A DNA stretch of 64,000 nucleotides from Ceriagrion tenellum. Its lineage: Eukaryota; Arthropoda; Insecta; Odonata; Coenagrionidae. The notes under the pieces were generated by a model, which saw only the letters and a list, made by a program, of their open reading frames with translations, ran no database searches and had not been told where the DNA came from. Shown here in pieces: positions 48,822 to 60,730 of the stretch. The stretch's first letter is position 1; each line of letters begins with the position of its first letter. The position numbers and the translations under genes are program-made. The stretch spans positions 36,968,795-37,032,794 of the forward strand of contig OY720633.1 of NCBI GenBank assembly GCA_963169105.1. Direction: 5' to 3'.

Positions 48822-50714
48822 GGTGAAGTCAAGGTGGGAATTATTGTGAACGACTCATTAAACATTCATCATCTCTGAAAACTCAGGAAAATACCTTATT
48901 GTTTACTTCGACAGGAAAGCATGTTTTAGATGTTGTTCTTCCCTAAGTGCAACCTGATGATGATTTTACAGGTCAAGACGCCAGCGATTTATTCAAAGTT
49001 TTGTTGTAAATCTACGTATTATCTCTAATTCTATTACTTTATGATGCATTGGTTCACCTTTAACGCCTTAGAATCTCAACCTTATCTCCTACACACGTTA
49101 AACGGATCACTATGCCAAGTTATTTCCAGGAAGTTAGGTATTCAAATTAATACCGAAATTGCTTATCAGTAATTTCTCCGGTTTTAAAATGAATTACAAC
49201 CTTCACAACTCTTTATGGACTATAATTATTTTAGGTTGGAGAAAGGAGTTATTTTCTTCTAAATATTTACATATGGAGGTCATAAAAACAACATAATTTT
49301 CTAAAAAAAGTGTTTTTGAAATTAATTTATAATATTTGCTCTAAATTAGGATCATCGGGAATTGATAAATGAACTGAGATGATTTCATATATATTTGCGG
49401 ATATGAAAGATTTCATATTTCAGGATTCAAAGACGTGGTATCCTCCTGAAAAACCTTAAATATGCCTTAAATAAAATCCAGTGACCGCTGACCTTTTAAT
49501 CCGTCTTTTCTCATCCCATTCGCACCTCTTCTCTCCTTCTCTTTGCTTCATTTCATCGCAACCCCTCCGTGACCTTTCAGTCTCCAGCTCTCAGCCGTCT
49601 GATGCGTGCGCGTCTCTTGGCAATCGCGCATTGAGTGACTGATGCCAACCCTTATACGGCAAGTGAAATGGCTCCCTGTTTTGTAAATGGAGCCGCGAGA
49701 TTACTGCTCTCCATTGTGCTCCAACCCCCTTGCGTCGTGGAGGCGCATTGTTCATCGGAGAGAGAGTGTGTGATACTCGCCGGTTCTCCGTATCGACGAT
49801 TGAGCGTCGCATTTAGGGGATATAAATTAACGGCTATATGATTTAATTGGGCTCTAATCTAACAGGATTTGGGGATTATCACACCCCTGGGGCACAAATG
49901 ATAAGTATTCGAGAGATCCGAATTATAAATTATCCAGGGTCGCCCGGGATTCCAGCTCTTACCCTTTTTTTCCGAGTGATTGAGCCAGTCAAATCAGTAA
50001 TGATGTCCAGGTGCGTAAGGCCATCATTGTTCAAATTAAATTAGATGAAAAACACTTGCTGGTAATTTATTAGAATTTAATCCTTGGGAAAAGCTACTTT
50101 TCCCTGTATTTCTTAAAATTAACAAGTTGTACATTCGCAGAAGAATACGTATTTTACAGGTGAAGCCGTATTAATGTCCTTTAATGTTTTGTAACTCAAA
50201 AATAAACTATTTTATCCGCACCTGAATGGAAAGTTAGTTATTATGGCCTGCTTTGAGGAAAGCAATTTGCGCTTTTTCACCCTGTTGTATTCGTGTTACA
50301 TTGTGGCTGGTTGCACCAGTAACGACCTATTTACATACACTGGAAAGTTTTACCGCATTGAAACATATTTATATGAAACGTCAAATGAGAATTATTAATA
50401 AAGTGAGCAATATCCAAGGGTGATCTCATTGGAAGATTGTTACAATGGCGACGAAGTAAGGATTCCGAGATTTTGTTTCGGAAGTCGAAATATTTCTGAT
50501 TACTTGTTACTTGAAATGGGAGTTGTTCGACGCAATAGGCATAGTAATATTTTTAAGAGACACAAATGGTCATAAATATTGAAAAAGAGGGTAAATATTA
50601 ATATAAAAAAGATATTCCGTACCATTAAAAACAACCATGTTTTGCATCCATGATATTTCAAGTGAAACATTCAAAAATAGCAGGTAAAATACGTTGAAAT
50701 TGCTACGAGAAACA
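48822..50714. other. No recognisable gene
   Basis: Mostly AT-rich. The patch at 49500-49830 is GC-richer, with 68- and 73-codon frames on opposite strands and no motif. It could be regulatory. Confidence 0.4.
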
Positions 50715-50800
50715 TTCGGCCTGGACCGGAAATCGAACCACGAACATTTGTCCGCTGAACCGATGCGTAGACCACTCCTCCTACGACCACTAGGGCCTAA
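50715..50800 (-). mobile_element. tRNA-derived SINE head (minus)
   Basis: On the minus strand an A-box-like GTGGTCTACGCATCGG (50775-50760) precedes a B box CGTGGTTCGATTTCC (about 50742-50728). Order and spacing fit an RNA polymerase III promoter. It forms a divergent pair with the plus-strand head 80 bases away and shares GTTCGTGGTTCGAT with it. Confidence 0.5.
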
Positions 50801-50849
50801 GATCTAGTTCCCCTATATCCACCAGAATTTCCATGAGAATTACGCAGCT

Positions 50850-50925
50850 TGGATAGCGTGGTAGTCTGCGCATTGGGCCCAGCAGACCAAAGGTTCGTGG
50901 TTCGATACGTGAAGTATTGACAGAG
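50850..50925 (+). mobile_element. tRNA-derived SINE head (plus)
   Basis: GCGTGGTAGTCTGCGCATTGG (A-box region, 50857-50876) is followed by GTTCGTGGTTCGATACG (B box, about 50893-50909). Same family as the minus-strand head just upstream. A full cloverleaf cannot be drawn, so a functional tRNA is unlikely. Confidence 0.5.
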
Positions 50926-52389
50926 TTAATGATGATACATTACAGATATAAACGGAGTATATTTTATGAACTTTCCATTCAGATGTGTGCAAAAATTGTG
51001 TGCGTAACATCGGTAAGATTTGCACGTCCTCAGCTTAGTGGGCAGCATCTTACGGACCGCTAAGTCTTACTTCCCTCCCTATTGACGTAATACCAATAGT
51101 CTTAATATTGGTTTAGAACTTGAAGCCAACAATTCGAAGCGGAAGAGTTGTTTTTACAAAACTACGAATACATAACGTTGCCCAACCAACTCCCACTATG
51201 AGTTGGTGACAGAGGGATGATATCTTGATTCCTAATTCCTAAAACCTCTCTCGTCAATATCGGTATATAAACATAGTTCCCAATTAACCCAATTATCCGT
51301 CGCTTTTTTCATCATATCCTTTATTTGTGATAAATACTTGCTTCTTCTTCTACAACGGAAACAAAGGTAGTGCATGTTTACCTCTAGTAAATACATGAGT
51401 ATAACCAAGCTCAGTGGGAAACGTCTTCTTGTAGCCCGTAAACTCTGTATCGTACTCGCAGTGTACTGATGCACTAATGATGATTTTTTTTTCCGGGTGA
51501 GGCAGAAGAGTCTGGAAGAAATTTGACACACAGGTTTTTTTTGGACACCAAGCTCGTGTATATATATAACTAGTCGCCTGGTTTTATGCTTAATTGCAAT
51601 TAATATTACATTAGCATTTGATTAAATGTTTCTTTTCTGCCCTCCTTACGGAATGAAATTAACTTCCGATATGGCGAAGCGTAATGCCATAAATATGTCT
51701 CTTTTTAATAACTTCCGCTCAGTCCTCGATTATGAGTCGCCTCGTTTGGCTTCAGGGTTGCAAACAGCACTCGACGCAGGATATTGCTTTTGTGGGGAGG
51801 CGATAAGGAAGGAGGAGGGATCCCGTCGAGTATCCATTTTGCACGGGAGCCCTTTGAGGGCGTGTGGTGAGGTGTGCCTTGTCACTCCGGGCGACATCCT
51901 CAGCAGAGTGGCGCAATCATGCCGATGTAATGGCGTAAGAGAACAGGTGGTGGTGCGAATTCTGGAAGGGGCCGTGGAAGACTGAGGTCTATTCTTGTTC
52001 AGCATTAGCTTATTTCTTCGCCACTGCGGAGGTTGCCTCTTGCGTGATTCGCAGCTTGAAAGCGCTGGTTTATTGGAAAATAGTGTTGATCTCATCACGT
52101 TAAATATCTTCACCTTTGTACAGTTTTATCCTCCATAGCTCCTCTTATTTCTGCAATTTTTTTATCTTTCACCCATTTATTTTAACTGCTTATGATTTTT
52201 TATGTATTTTGTAAAACGGTCTCTTCATTTAGACAAAATGATGTGTAATTGTATATGTATGACTTTCATGCGTCTGTGTGTCTCTTAACGCATATCTAAA
52301 CCCCTTCATATTCATTTTTATCACCACCCTTGTCACTATTGCTTTAATTTCTCTCTCAGAGTTAACACTTCCACATCATCCCATTCTTA
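50926..52389. other. No recognisable gene; one unassigned GC-richer frame
   Basis: A 119-codon plus frame (51626-51985) and a 127-codon minus frame (51730-52113) overlap. The plus frame has a non-repetitive composition with five Cys but no known motif; the minus one is Arg/Ser/Pro-rich. Neither is supported as a gene by splice signals I can see. Confidence 0.35.
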
Positions 52390-52393
52390 TTAA

Positions 52394-52631
52394 CCTTTAA
52401 CTACTATCGCGGTTTTTGGCCACGTTCACACTATCCTCGGGTCTTTTTGACCCGATTTTTCAAATTGCTCGTAAACACCAACCATCACCCAAAATATCTT
52501 AAGTTCAAATGGCCTGCTCCTCCCTCTCTCCTAGGATTACATTGTAGTCAAGGTTGCTGCGAGCGGCCGTTTTACTACAGCAAAAATAAATTGCGTCGGG
52601 TCAATAAAAACCCGACGATAGCAGTTGAGGG
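52394..52631. mobile_element. Candidate piggyBac-like MITE
   Basis: Imperfect terminal inverted repeats, CCTTTAACTACTATCGCGG (52394-52412) and, from the right on the complement, CCCTCAACTGCTATCGTCGG (52631-52612), bound a 238-bp unit. The left flank is TTAA (52390-52393); the right is TAAA, one change from TTAA. Subterminal hairpins are TCGGGTC-TTTTT-GACCCGA (52437-52455) and CGTCGGGT / ACCCGACG (52594-52617). GGGTC/GACCC palindromes near the ends are frequent in piggyBac-like termini. No transposase is present. The imperfect TTAA and repeats suggest age. Confidence 0.45.
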
Positions 52632-53853
52632 TAAAATATGTTTGCGAAGACTATTAATTGGTAACTTTTTCACGGTAGCAGTTCAAAAAATAAAAGGCTA
52701 TTAGCTAGGGAAATGCGTAATCTAGGAATATATTCAAATAAACTCATAAAATGAAGTCTAATTTTAGATTCTTCCCCTGCCATGGAATGTTTTTTTCATA
52801 ATTCATGGGATTTTGGCCTGTAACTGACCCGGGCTCACAACCTTACGAAAAGCAAAGCGTAAACCTACGAACGTGAGAAAGCTGATTTAAAAATCCACAA
52901 CGGAAACCCTCTACCTTTCACGGTTGTCCAAGAGCACATCGGATATTTTTCTTTACCAGTGACCTTTACCATATCCCCGTGATCCTAATTACGGGCCAAG
53001 TTTTTATGAATATGACGCTTTCGTGTAGCAAAATGAATTAAACTGGGGCCCTTTGAAATTTAAGGGAAGAGAAGCTGCATCAGAAGGCATAATGAGCGCC
53101 AGCCAGCACTGCTACCATGCCGTTGTAATCCGTCGCCATTGTCGCTATTTAGCGAGTGCCCAAAAAATGAATACATCTCAAGCATGATGGATATTTCTCT
53201 GGTTATAATAAAAACTCTTTTTGGCTCCTGTGGCTAATTTATGGCTTAAAAGATGGCAAAACTTGAAACCTGTTTCGTTCTCGGAGGGAATATGCGTAAT
53301 GGCTCCACTTATTACTTCTCAAACGACGAGAATGTTAAAAGTAGAAAAAATGTTTACCAACCGAACTTTGCGTGCAAAGTGAGGGGAACCCGGACAGCGT
53401 CGAGTATTTTCCCTTTGCCATGGCAACGTTGAGATGCAAGGAGTCGTTAAACGTGAAGAGGTCAAGAAACTTCAAAGTCGAAGAAAGAGCTATTTTTGAG
53501 CATAAAACGATGACGAATGCACCCAAGCCTTTTTCCCCTAATTTAGGGAGTTCTCCCGTTTCGTTAAGTTTTGCACGTGTATTTAAATGCCACCCTCTGC
53601 GTATCTTGAAGAGGTGCTTCAAGTAATACGCGCCCCAGCTTCTTGCGGTTTCTACCAAATTAAGGTTTTCACGTGTTCTTTTGGGAGATTCATAGGCGTT
53701 CTAATTACCTTACCTTTCCTAAAAATGAGTTTGGAGTAAAAAAGTAAATACCTGAGGACAGTTCATAGCACATTGTATGTCTCTCAGAGTTCACAACTTT
53801 AGAATGAGAAGGACGACGCCGTTCTCAGTCACTTCCCCTAAAAGGTTAGGTCA
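52632..53853. other. No recognisable gene
   Basis: A 107-codon minus frame (53335-53658) and an 84-codon plus frame overlap without recognised motifs. Confidence 0.4.
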
Positions 53854-53911
53854 AAAAACTATGGGATTGAGGTCAAAGTAACGTTACTTTGACCTCAATC
53901 CCATAGTTTTT
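53854..53911. repeat. Perfect 58-bp palindrome
   Basis: Two 29-base arms without spacer or mismatch meet at AACGTT (centre 53882/53883). The left arm reads AAAAACTATGGGATTGAGG then TCAAAGTAAC. Symmetry stops abruptly outside. It could extrude as a cruciform or fold as a hairpin transcript. A template-switch inversion or an assembly fold-back could also create it. Confidence 0.9.
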
Positions 53912-56554
53912 CCACGCGTGTTTTAGGTAAGGCCGAAGCTGTTTTGTTTCTTGTATCACCTAATTTCCTTCACACAGTTGAATTTTTTTAACCACAACAA
54001 GAAATTCCACTTCTAGCGCCTAGGTGACAGTCAAACTAAAAATATAGCGTTGATCTATTTTGTGCCTACCCGTTTTGTCTATGTGTGACGGCCCCTTTTA
54101 TGTTAAATGAACACATCTATTTAATTTTCACGTACTTTGTTTAAACCTTACTTGGTTCTAATCTTCAGCTCTTCTCTGCCCTAGATTTTCTTACATCAAT
54201 TGCGCTTGTCCTAAGTAATTTACCAACCTATTTTCGTTTTTTATCTCTCTCCTTTCTACTTTATGTCCCTTTAATTTCCTTTAAAACTTATGCCTTTCAA
54301 TTACTTAATGATATGGATGGTCGTAGTGTGATGATATAAACGAACCTAACAAGAATAAAGACTAATTAAAAATGCAAGTACGTAGATTGAATATTAGTAA
54401 TAGCTGTATCTAATATCAGTAGTGCGTTTGGAATTATTGATGAAAGTTTGTTCGGAATTGGTGGTCCAATATTACCCAATAGTGTTACTATAATATCCTT
54501 CAATTGTGCTTTCCGCTATTAGAAGAGTCTGGCGTTAGATTGCAAAACTTGGTTATTTCCATCAAGATAAGAAAATACACTTCCTTACTCGTTTTATATT
54601 TCAATGTCTAGAGGGTTAAGTAAATGTGGAGTAGTTTTTAACTCCTCGTTTCTTTTCATCATAATGAACCTAGATGTCATAGGCATGATTTTTTACTATA
54701 ATGTACAGCCCATCGTAAGAATCATCTTTATCTTTAATCTTTTATATTCCTCTCATCCTTCCATCTGGTGTACGATTAGTTTTTCTAAGTATGCACCAAA
54801 TTAAATACCTTTCTCGACCTATAGTTAGTGTATTCTAATCTTTATTTCTTCATCAATAATTTCTTGAAAATGTTCCACTAATACTTCTCTTTGTGGTTTC
54901 CGAATCGCTTCTCTCGAAATGTACCTCTACTTTGGTGCTATTCTCTTCATTGGATTTCGGTCTTCGGATTTTATTTCCTGGGTGATGTTATAGTAGGAAG
55001 AGCTATAGATTTAGATGTAAAGAAGTGGGATTTGGTCATCCTCCAAAATGTCGCTCTGCGCTAATTGAGTTAATCTCTTAATTGAGTTGAGTTCTTAATC
55101 GGTCTTGTTAACTCTTAAACTTAGAAACTTGTGAGCTCTTAAAAATCCTAGACCGCTTCTCTTCTTCTGCCACTTTGTCGTACCTTTCGACAAATTTCTT
55201 GTGCTAAAATTATAAAAAAATTATTTTCAAGCTACGCGATATCCAAGTTGGTATTCAGTACTGTGGCTGTCAATTTTTCCACCAGGACCCAATAGGGATA
55301 CCAATGGAATTACATCTAACATACTACCACTAAGAAACTGATGGAATGTTTCATAGCAGTCATTGCAATGTCAGTTGATGGGAAAATACGGAGGAGGAGA
55401 GGTCTTTGAATGAGGTGATAACAATTATACTAGAGGTGACTACACCATTCTGATCTGATTCTACGAAATATGGTATTTCGATATATGACAAGTAAATAAT
55501 AATTTAATATTTAAATGATAAATTTGATGAGAAATAGTTTTAAATTTATCTATATTTATGTCATTGGGTCATCGTCCGCATTTCAAAGACAAATTGAACT
55601 CTTAATACGTTTTGGTTTCTGCCATTCATACTCCTCATTTAGTAAAAAACGATTTTCCGATGCGAATTGATTTTTTTCTTTATAGAGCTTCTCTCATTTT
55701 CCAGACGATGAAAAAAGTCGTCTTATGGGCATGAAATGGCTTTCATTTTACATTACCCTACTTACCCAAATACGATCGAAAGCTATTATACCCGCCTATA
55801 GGCATCCCAACGCTTTTTGTTTCTGTGATTTTGCGTAATGGATGCCGTTTTATAAAATTAATCGAGGGAAGAGAGAATGGCGGAAAGGATAAGACGCTAT
55901 TACCTAGTCTCTAGCGCATGTAACTAGGGCACATAACCCGTGATCATGGTTATGGATCCCACAAAAACGTTGAAATAAATCAAGGTTAATATCCCTCATT
56001 AGGAAAATGATACAACAACGAGGGTCTTAGCGTAACTTACAGTGTAAGTGGTAGTAGTCTCATAAAAAATGCTTTAATCAAGCTGAATTCGTAGCTTGAA
56101 ATTTTTTAGCAGTAATCAAACTTTGTAATTCTCATAATAAATGCTTTAATTGCGAGTGCATATCCCTTTCGTTTGGATCTGAAAATAATGGAGGATGGAA
56201 ATATTTCGGATTCTTAATTACTCTTTATATGGTGAATTGAAAACAGGGAATTCCGTACACAAAATTGATATTTATTCCATTGTATGTATATCTTCGATGT
56301 TTTCTTTCGTTTAATGCCACTCGCTTGGCATGGTAAAGATTCTAAGCTAATGGTATTAACCTTTACAAGAGTGTATGTTTAGTATTAAATTCTATTACCT
56401 GAGTAACAAAACTGGGAGGAATTCTTGGCTTGTTAATTAAAAACTCGGCTACTATTTATTCTACAACTGCAATTAAACTGAATTAGGGAATTAAATTTTA
56501 GGCAAAAAAATGAAAAGCATTATTTTTCACTCCATATCTGAAAGTAGATTGTTA
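53912..56554. other. No recognisable gene
   Basis: AT-rich. CTAGAGGGTTAA near 54608-54619 resembles a lone piggyBac-type end, but no partner terminus was found. Confidence 0.4.
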
Positions 56555-56728
56555 TTTTTATTCGTGGTCAATCACCCACCTTACACGTAGAATACATCAT
56601 TTTACTTGGTCATACATGCCGCGTAAAAAGGCTTCAAATGTATTTTTTTCGTGGTCAATCATCCACCTTAAACGTAGAATACTTCATTTTATTCGGTCAT
56701 ATATGCCGCGTGAAAAGGCTTCAAAATT
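56555..56728 (+). repeat. 87-bp tandem duplication
   Basis: Two adjacent units share TTCGTGGTCAATCA, CCACCTTA, ACGTAGAATAC, GGTCATA, ATGCCGCGT and AAAAGGCTTCAAA with a period of 87 bases and a handful of substitutions. Confidence 0.9.
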
Positions 56729-57780
56729 CGAAGGTGTGCCTTTATGAAAATGAATATTAAAAATATAACTTTGTCCACAGTTAAATTATAATGTGAGATG
56801 AAATATACTAAATCTCCATTAATCATATCTTTAAGGCGTTAAAACAGACAATTAGTGATAGTTATTTGCATTTGATAATAGATGTATTTTCATTTTTCAT
56901 AATAGATATCTTTTAATAATAGATATATTTTCTTATCGGTTCAGTCCCTATCTTTGGACTAGTAATCTTCTCTTCTCCTATTCCATTCTGTAGATTTTTT
57001 GTATTAAAATTTAATCCAGCGGCTCTTCAAACAAATATGTGCTCCGAATCCCAAGTATGAGCATTATTGTAGGCCTCTCTGTGTAAAAATATAAACGTTC
57101 TGAATGGGCGTGTAATCCTCATCTAAACACAGTCATACAATCCACCACATGAGAACTTAATTCCGTCAAAAATTATTAAATATTTTGGAGTAACAAATTA
57201 CAACTTTTATGATGAGTCAAATTGAAAATTAAATATACAAACGTAATGGATGGAAATCGCCGGTAAATTAATGATCCTTACTCATTTTCGCTTTAATTGA
57301 AATCATATTATATGTAAAACATCTCACGTCAATTGGCATAAAATTGCATATTATTATTTATGTACTGGCTCAATAATAACCCTTTTAGAAAAACCATTGC
57401 AAATAAAATATTTTATCCGATAAAGATGATTCATTCCACTTTCAATCTTTTTCAAAAATTCACCATAAATTAAAGTTACTTTGCAACATGTTTGCCGTGA
57501 GAAAGAAGCAGGAGATTAACTAGTGTTATTAGATTTCTCTTAAAAATTTTATTCGGTACAATTCATTTGAACGTAATGGAATCGTCAATATGGCGCATTT
57601 TTAAATGGTTGCAAATGGCACAATGTTGCATGAATATCTTACACTGATTGTTTTTGTCTCAGTAGTAGTAGACAAAATTGGAAAAAAGCAATGATAAAAA
57701 TATCGTATTCTCCAACGGAAGGCATTTTTCGGACAGCGCATTGGACGCTGGGCAAATTGAAACATTAAAAGCCTCTCCCT
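56729..57780. other. No feature seen
   Basis: AT-rich sequence; no gene or clear repeat supported. Confidence 0.4.
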
Positions 57781-57970
57781 TTTTATGGGTCGTCTCTTCC
57801 CTCGGCGTCGGCTTCCAAGTGCTGCAATCGCGACCGTTCCTCGCAGAGAGGTCGCGCATTCGCCCCAGAGAAGGGGCCAGCAGCCGCTGCCGCCGCCTCT
57901 GGGGACTATCAGCGCGCGCGCCCGCTCATGAATATTTATAATATAATATGTACATAATACCGCGTGCGTG
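57781..57970. promoter_or_regulatory. CpG-rich island, possible promoter or alternative first exon
   Basis: A sharp CpG and GC rise, including GTCGCGCATTCG, CAGCCGCTGCCGCCGCC and GCGCGCGCGCCC, ends at an AT-rich TATTTATAATATAATATG. Opposite-strand frames of 87 and 124 codons both run through it, as composition would predict. The contrast with surrounding DNA matches that of the 6.5-kb exon, so an alternative promoter of the same gene or the start of another gene is plausible. No direct proof. Confidence 0.35.
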
Positions 57971-57979
57971 CGCAAACAA

Positions 57980-58275
57980 AAGTGAATGGAAGGATGCGGT
58001 GGTCGGAGGATTGCGGTCGTGAGGGATTGTGGGAAGAGGGGGGGAGAGAGAGAGAGAGGATGGAGCCGAAATTGGAGCCCACCACTCTCCCGGAGAGGAA
58101 GGAAAGAGCACTTGGCTGGCGTAATTGGGAACGGGGTGGAATGGAAGGGATATGGCGAGGAAGATGATAAAGCAAGGAGGAGAGATTGGACCGGGGAAAA
58201 AGTTTGGGTTATGGGAGAGGATTAAGAGAAGAGGAGGGGGAGGGAACAATGAAGGCGAAAAGGGGATTGAGTTGT
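57980..58275 (+). repeat. Purine-rich strand tract with (GA)n
   Basis: Almost continuous A/G-rich plus strand with a (GA)7-8 run at 58044-58059. GAGA repeats of this sort near CpG islands can bind GAGA-type factors in insects, but no specific function is shown here. Confidence 0.45.
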
Positions 58276-58699
58276 AGTTCAAAGTTTATTGCTCCATAAG
58301 CATTGACTATCACAAAATTAATTCGTAGCTTGTATACTATAGAGTTGTTATTAGGAGCCCAATACGAACAAGAATCTATTTTTTGGAACCGCTTTTATCT
58401 ATAGCGTTCGAGTACCTAAGTTTAACAGATTTTTTCTTTTAAAGAACAAATTCAGTTGTGAGAAACAAAAAGAACTAACCTCTGGAAACAAGTAATGAAA
58501 AAACACGCAAATTTAATGTTTGTTTACCTCGTTGATTGATGGAATAACTGTTATGCATCTACATCGCCTTTTTGTCACAAGGTTGTTTATCTTTTTTTAG
58601 AGGCACACGGCAGCTATTCTCATGTATTGTATAATTTTCTGTTAAATTATACATAGTTGTTTTAAGTATGTCCTATAAAATAATTGTCTCTCACTATAT

Positions 58700-58865
58700 T
58701 AGTTGTGGTGTCTAGATTCCTACCATGAGGCCGAGCGTTTGAATCCCGGCAGAGGGAACCCTTTTTAAGTATAACCCTGATAACAGCTTGGGGAGGGTTT
58801 AAGTGAGGCATTCAGTCCGTCACATGGGATGTAAAACCAATGACTATAATGGTCTTGTCTTAAAC
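58700..58865 (+). mobile_element. tRNA-derived SINE
   Basis: TTGTGGTGTCTAGATTCC (A-box region) precedes GAGCGTTTGAATCCCGGC (B box, about 58733-58750). A body with CGTCACATGGGATGTAAAACC follows, a block typical of the tRNA-unrelated part of many invertebrate SINEs. The 3' end is not certain. Confidence 0.5.
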
Positions 58866-59169
58866 AATTTGGGTTTTACCACCGACTGGTTTCTCTCCAA
58901 AACCAGAGATAAATCTCCCTTTCCAAGCCTACACTGAAAGATGCGAATGTCCTCAGTTGACGGATGCCACCTAAAATGAAAAGATTAGTTCGGGATAAGA
59001 CGAAGAATGAGTAGATTTTGAATGTAAGAAAATAAAAATGTGTGTGTGGGAAAGTTGATGATGGAGGTCGATGTGAAGCAGGAACTGTTGATGGATGATG
59101 GAGAAAATAACGATCATTCAACCAGGCGACCTCGTGTCAGAATAGGAAAATTCTGTGAGCGAATCAGCC

Positions 59170-59260
59170 AGCAAGGTAAGCATTGCAAGTGGATAGGGAA
59201 AACTATGCCCTAATCGTGGGTTTGTGTTCGAACCCAGCTAGTGGTGGAAGTTTTCCAAAA
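59170..59260 (+). mobile_element. tRNA-derived SINE head, decayed
   Basis: GGTAAGCATTGCAAGTGG and GTGTTCGAACCCAGC (about 59227-59241) are A/B-box-like. The sequence after the B box (GTGGTGGAAGTTTTCC, ACATTTC) resembles the SINE at 1.75 kb. Confidence 0.4.
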
Positions 59261-60230
59261 CATTTCACTAGGATTTTGCCTTCACCACGTTTTATTTCTC
59301 TCTATCTTTGTTCTTTCCTCGAAAAATTCCACCTAAACCAGCCCAACATCTTTCAATATAGTATCATGTATCATTGGTATGTGTGACCCCATATTTTTGT
59401 TGTCTCTCTTATTTATTACAACTTTTTTTTAGTTCTGCAGCAGGGTGTCCATACAATTAAATTTTGCCCCTAAATTAACCGTCATGTTTACATCCTTTCC
59501 AAAGGTTTTCTGGCCAATGAGATTTAAAGATCATCCATTTTGAAATCAACTTAAAAACTTGTAGTTTGAGACCAAAGTTTTATTTATTTGAGAACGTGAG
59601 TTAGATTCTCGATCATCCTGCTGAGTGATTTTGATATCATCAGAATAATGGCAAATCGGTGGCCCCCAAATATTTTTGAAGACTATCTCTATCCTGATTT
59701 TATCTCGTTCGCCTGCTCTACTCCGGGGGATTCGGTTATAAATACCGTGGCATGGTTTGGTGCATGTGAATTTCGGCTGCTCTTGCCACTATAAAAGTGT
59801 CCCAAGAAATCTCGCTGAGCCCCACACGGTGTCATTATGCCTCACGTTTGCTCAGCAGATCGTTCGAGAATCGGATGCCAGGCAAGATACCTCTGGGCGT
59901 TTATACAGGTGAAGGGAAACGATGGAAAGATAGGTAGGGGAGGAGTTGGAAGGGGGCTCCACCGGCACTCGGAACAGAAAGGGAAATGCTAAAGGATAAA
60001 AATGTATCGGGTTTCCCCGTAATTCCATCGGGATAACAAAGCTCTCAAAGAGCGAGTGTCATCAACGAATAATACCGAGGGAAGAGGAGGCAAAAAGAAA
60101 TTAATGCAGCAGCAAACCCACGAATACTCAACGTACTGTAATCAAATACCCTGAACCATCACCGCGACGAACTAACTTGTCATCTTACTCGTCTCTCACA
60201 TAGAATGAAAGGACCACCAAAAGACAGGTT
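59261..60230. other. No feature seen
   Basis: No supported gene or repeat. Confidence 0.4.
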
Positions 60231-60352
60231 ATGAAATATTCATCATAGAGAATATCAAGTAATTTGTTTGAAACTGGAGAAACATAGGCGTCACGCTAAT
60301 TGAAACTTGTTCCGTTATCGACTCCAACAAAATATATTTACTTAGATTTTTT
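60231..60352 (+). repeat. ~120-bp direct repeat, copy 1
   Basis: Starts ATGAAATATTCATCATAGAG and ends CCAACAAAATATATTTACTT plus AGA-T-run. The partner is at 60611-60730 with about a dozen differences, including a short deletion after ACATAGG. Confidence 0.9.
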
Positions 60353-60464
60353 GTTCTGTTGATCTGTTGCTTTGTCTTTTGAAGTGTTGCTTTTGTCCTT
60401 CTTCTCGTACTCTTGCGACCTCTCACGAGCTTTATGAATAAAAAGCGGGAGAGTCCGCGACCAC

Positions 60465-60525
60465 TTATGGTAGTGCGGGCAAACTTCAAGTGCAAGAAAT
60501 GGGGATTGGTTCGAATCTCTCATAT
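60465..60525 (+). mobile_element. tRNA-like box pair between the direct repeats
   Basis: TATGGTAGTGCGGGC and, about 40 bases on, GATTGGTTCGAATCTC resemble A and B boxes. The 60231/60611 direct repeats flank this on both sides, so repeat, tRNA-like core and repeat may be one composite short element. Confidence 0.4.
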
Positions 60526-60610
60526 GATTCGAATGATACGTATTCGTAATAGCTTATTTCACCTGCTATGATTTCAGTACTCTCTTTTATAATTGTTAAT
60601 TTTAGTGGAA

Positions 60611-60730
60611 ATGAAATATTCATGATAGAGAATATTAAGTAATTTGTGTGAAACTGGAGAAACATAGGTGACGCTAATCAAAACTTGTTCAGTTATCGAC
60701 TCCAACAAAATATATTTACTTAGAATTTTT
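60611..60730 (+). repeat. ~120-bp direct repeat, copy 2
   Basis: Same orientation as copy 1, offset 380 bases. After it the sequence turns GC-richer (TTTTTCGCGCAATCGCCTGC). Confidence 0.9.

Noticed and set aside
51626..51985. 119-codon plus-strand frame with several Cys
   Set aside because: No recognisable zinc-binding or other motif, no signal peptide of clear quality, and an equally long overlapping minus frame.
54603..54620. CTAGAGGGTTAA as a piggyBac terminus
   Set aside because: No complementary left end with TTAA was found within reach.
58735..58750. Possible functional tRNA gene at the B-box match (also at 1.79, 5.52, 50.7, 50.9, 59.2 and 60.5 kb)
   Set aside because: None of these sites folds into a four-arm cloverleaf with a paired acceptor stem; SINE heads explain them better.
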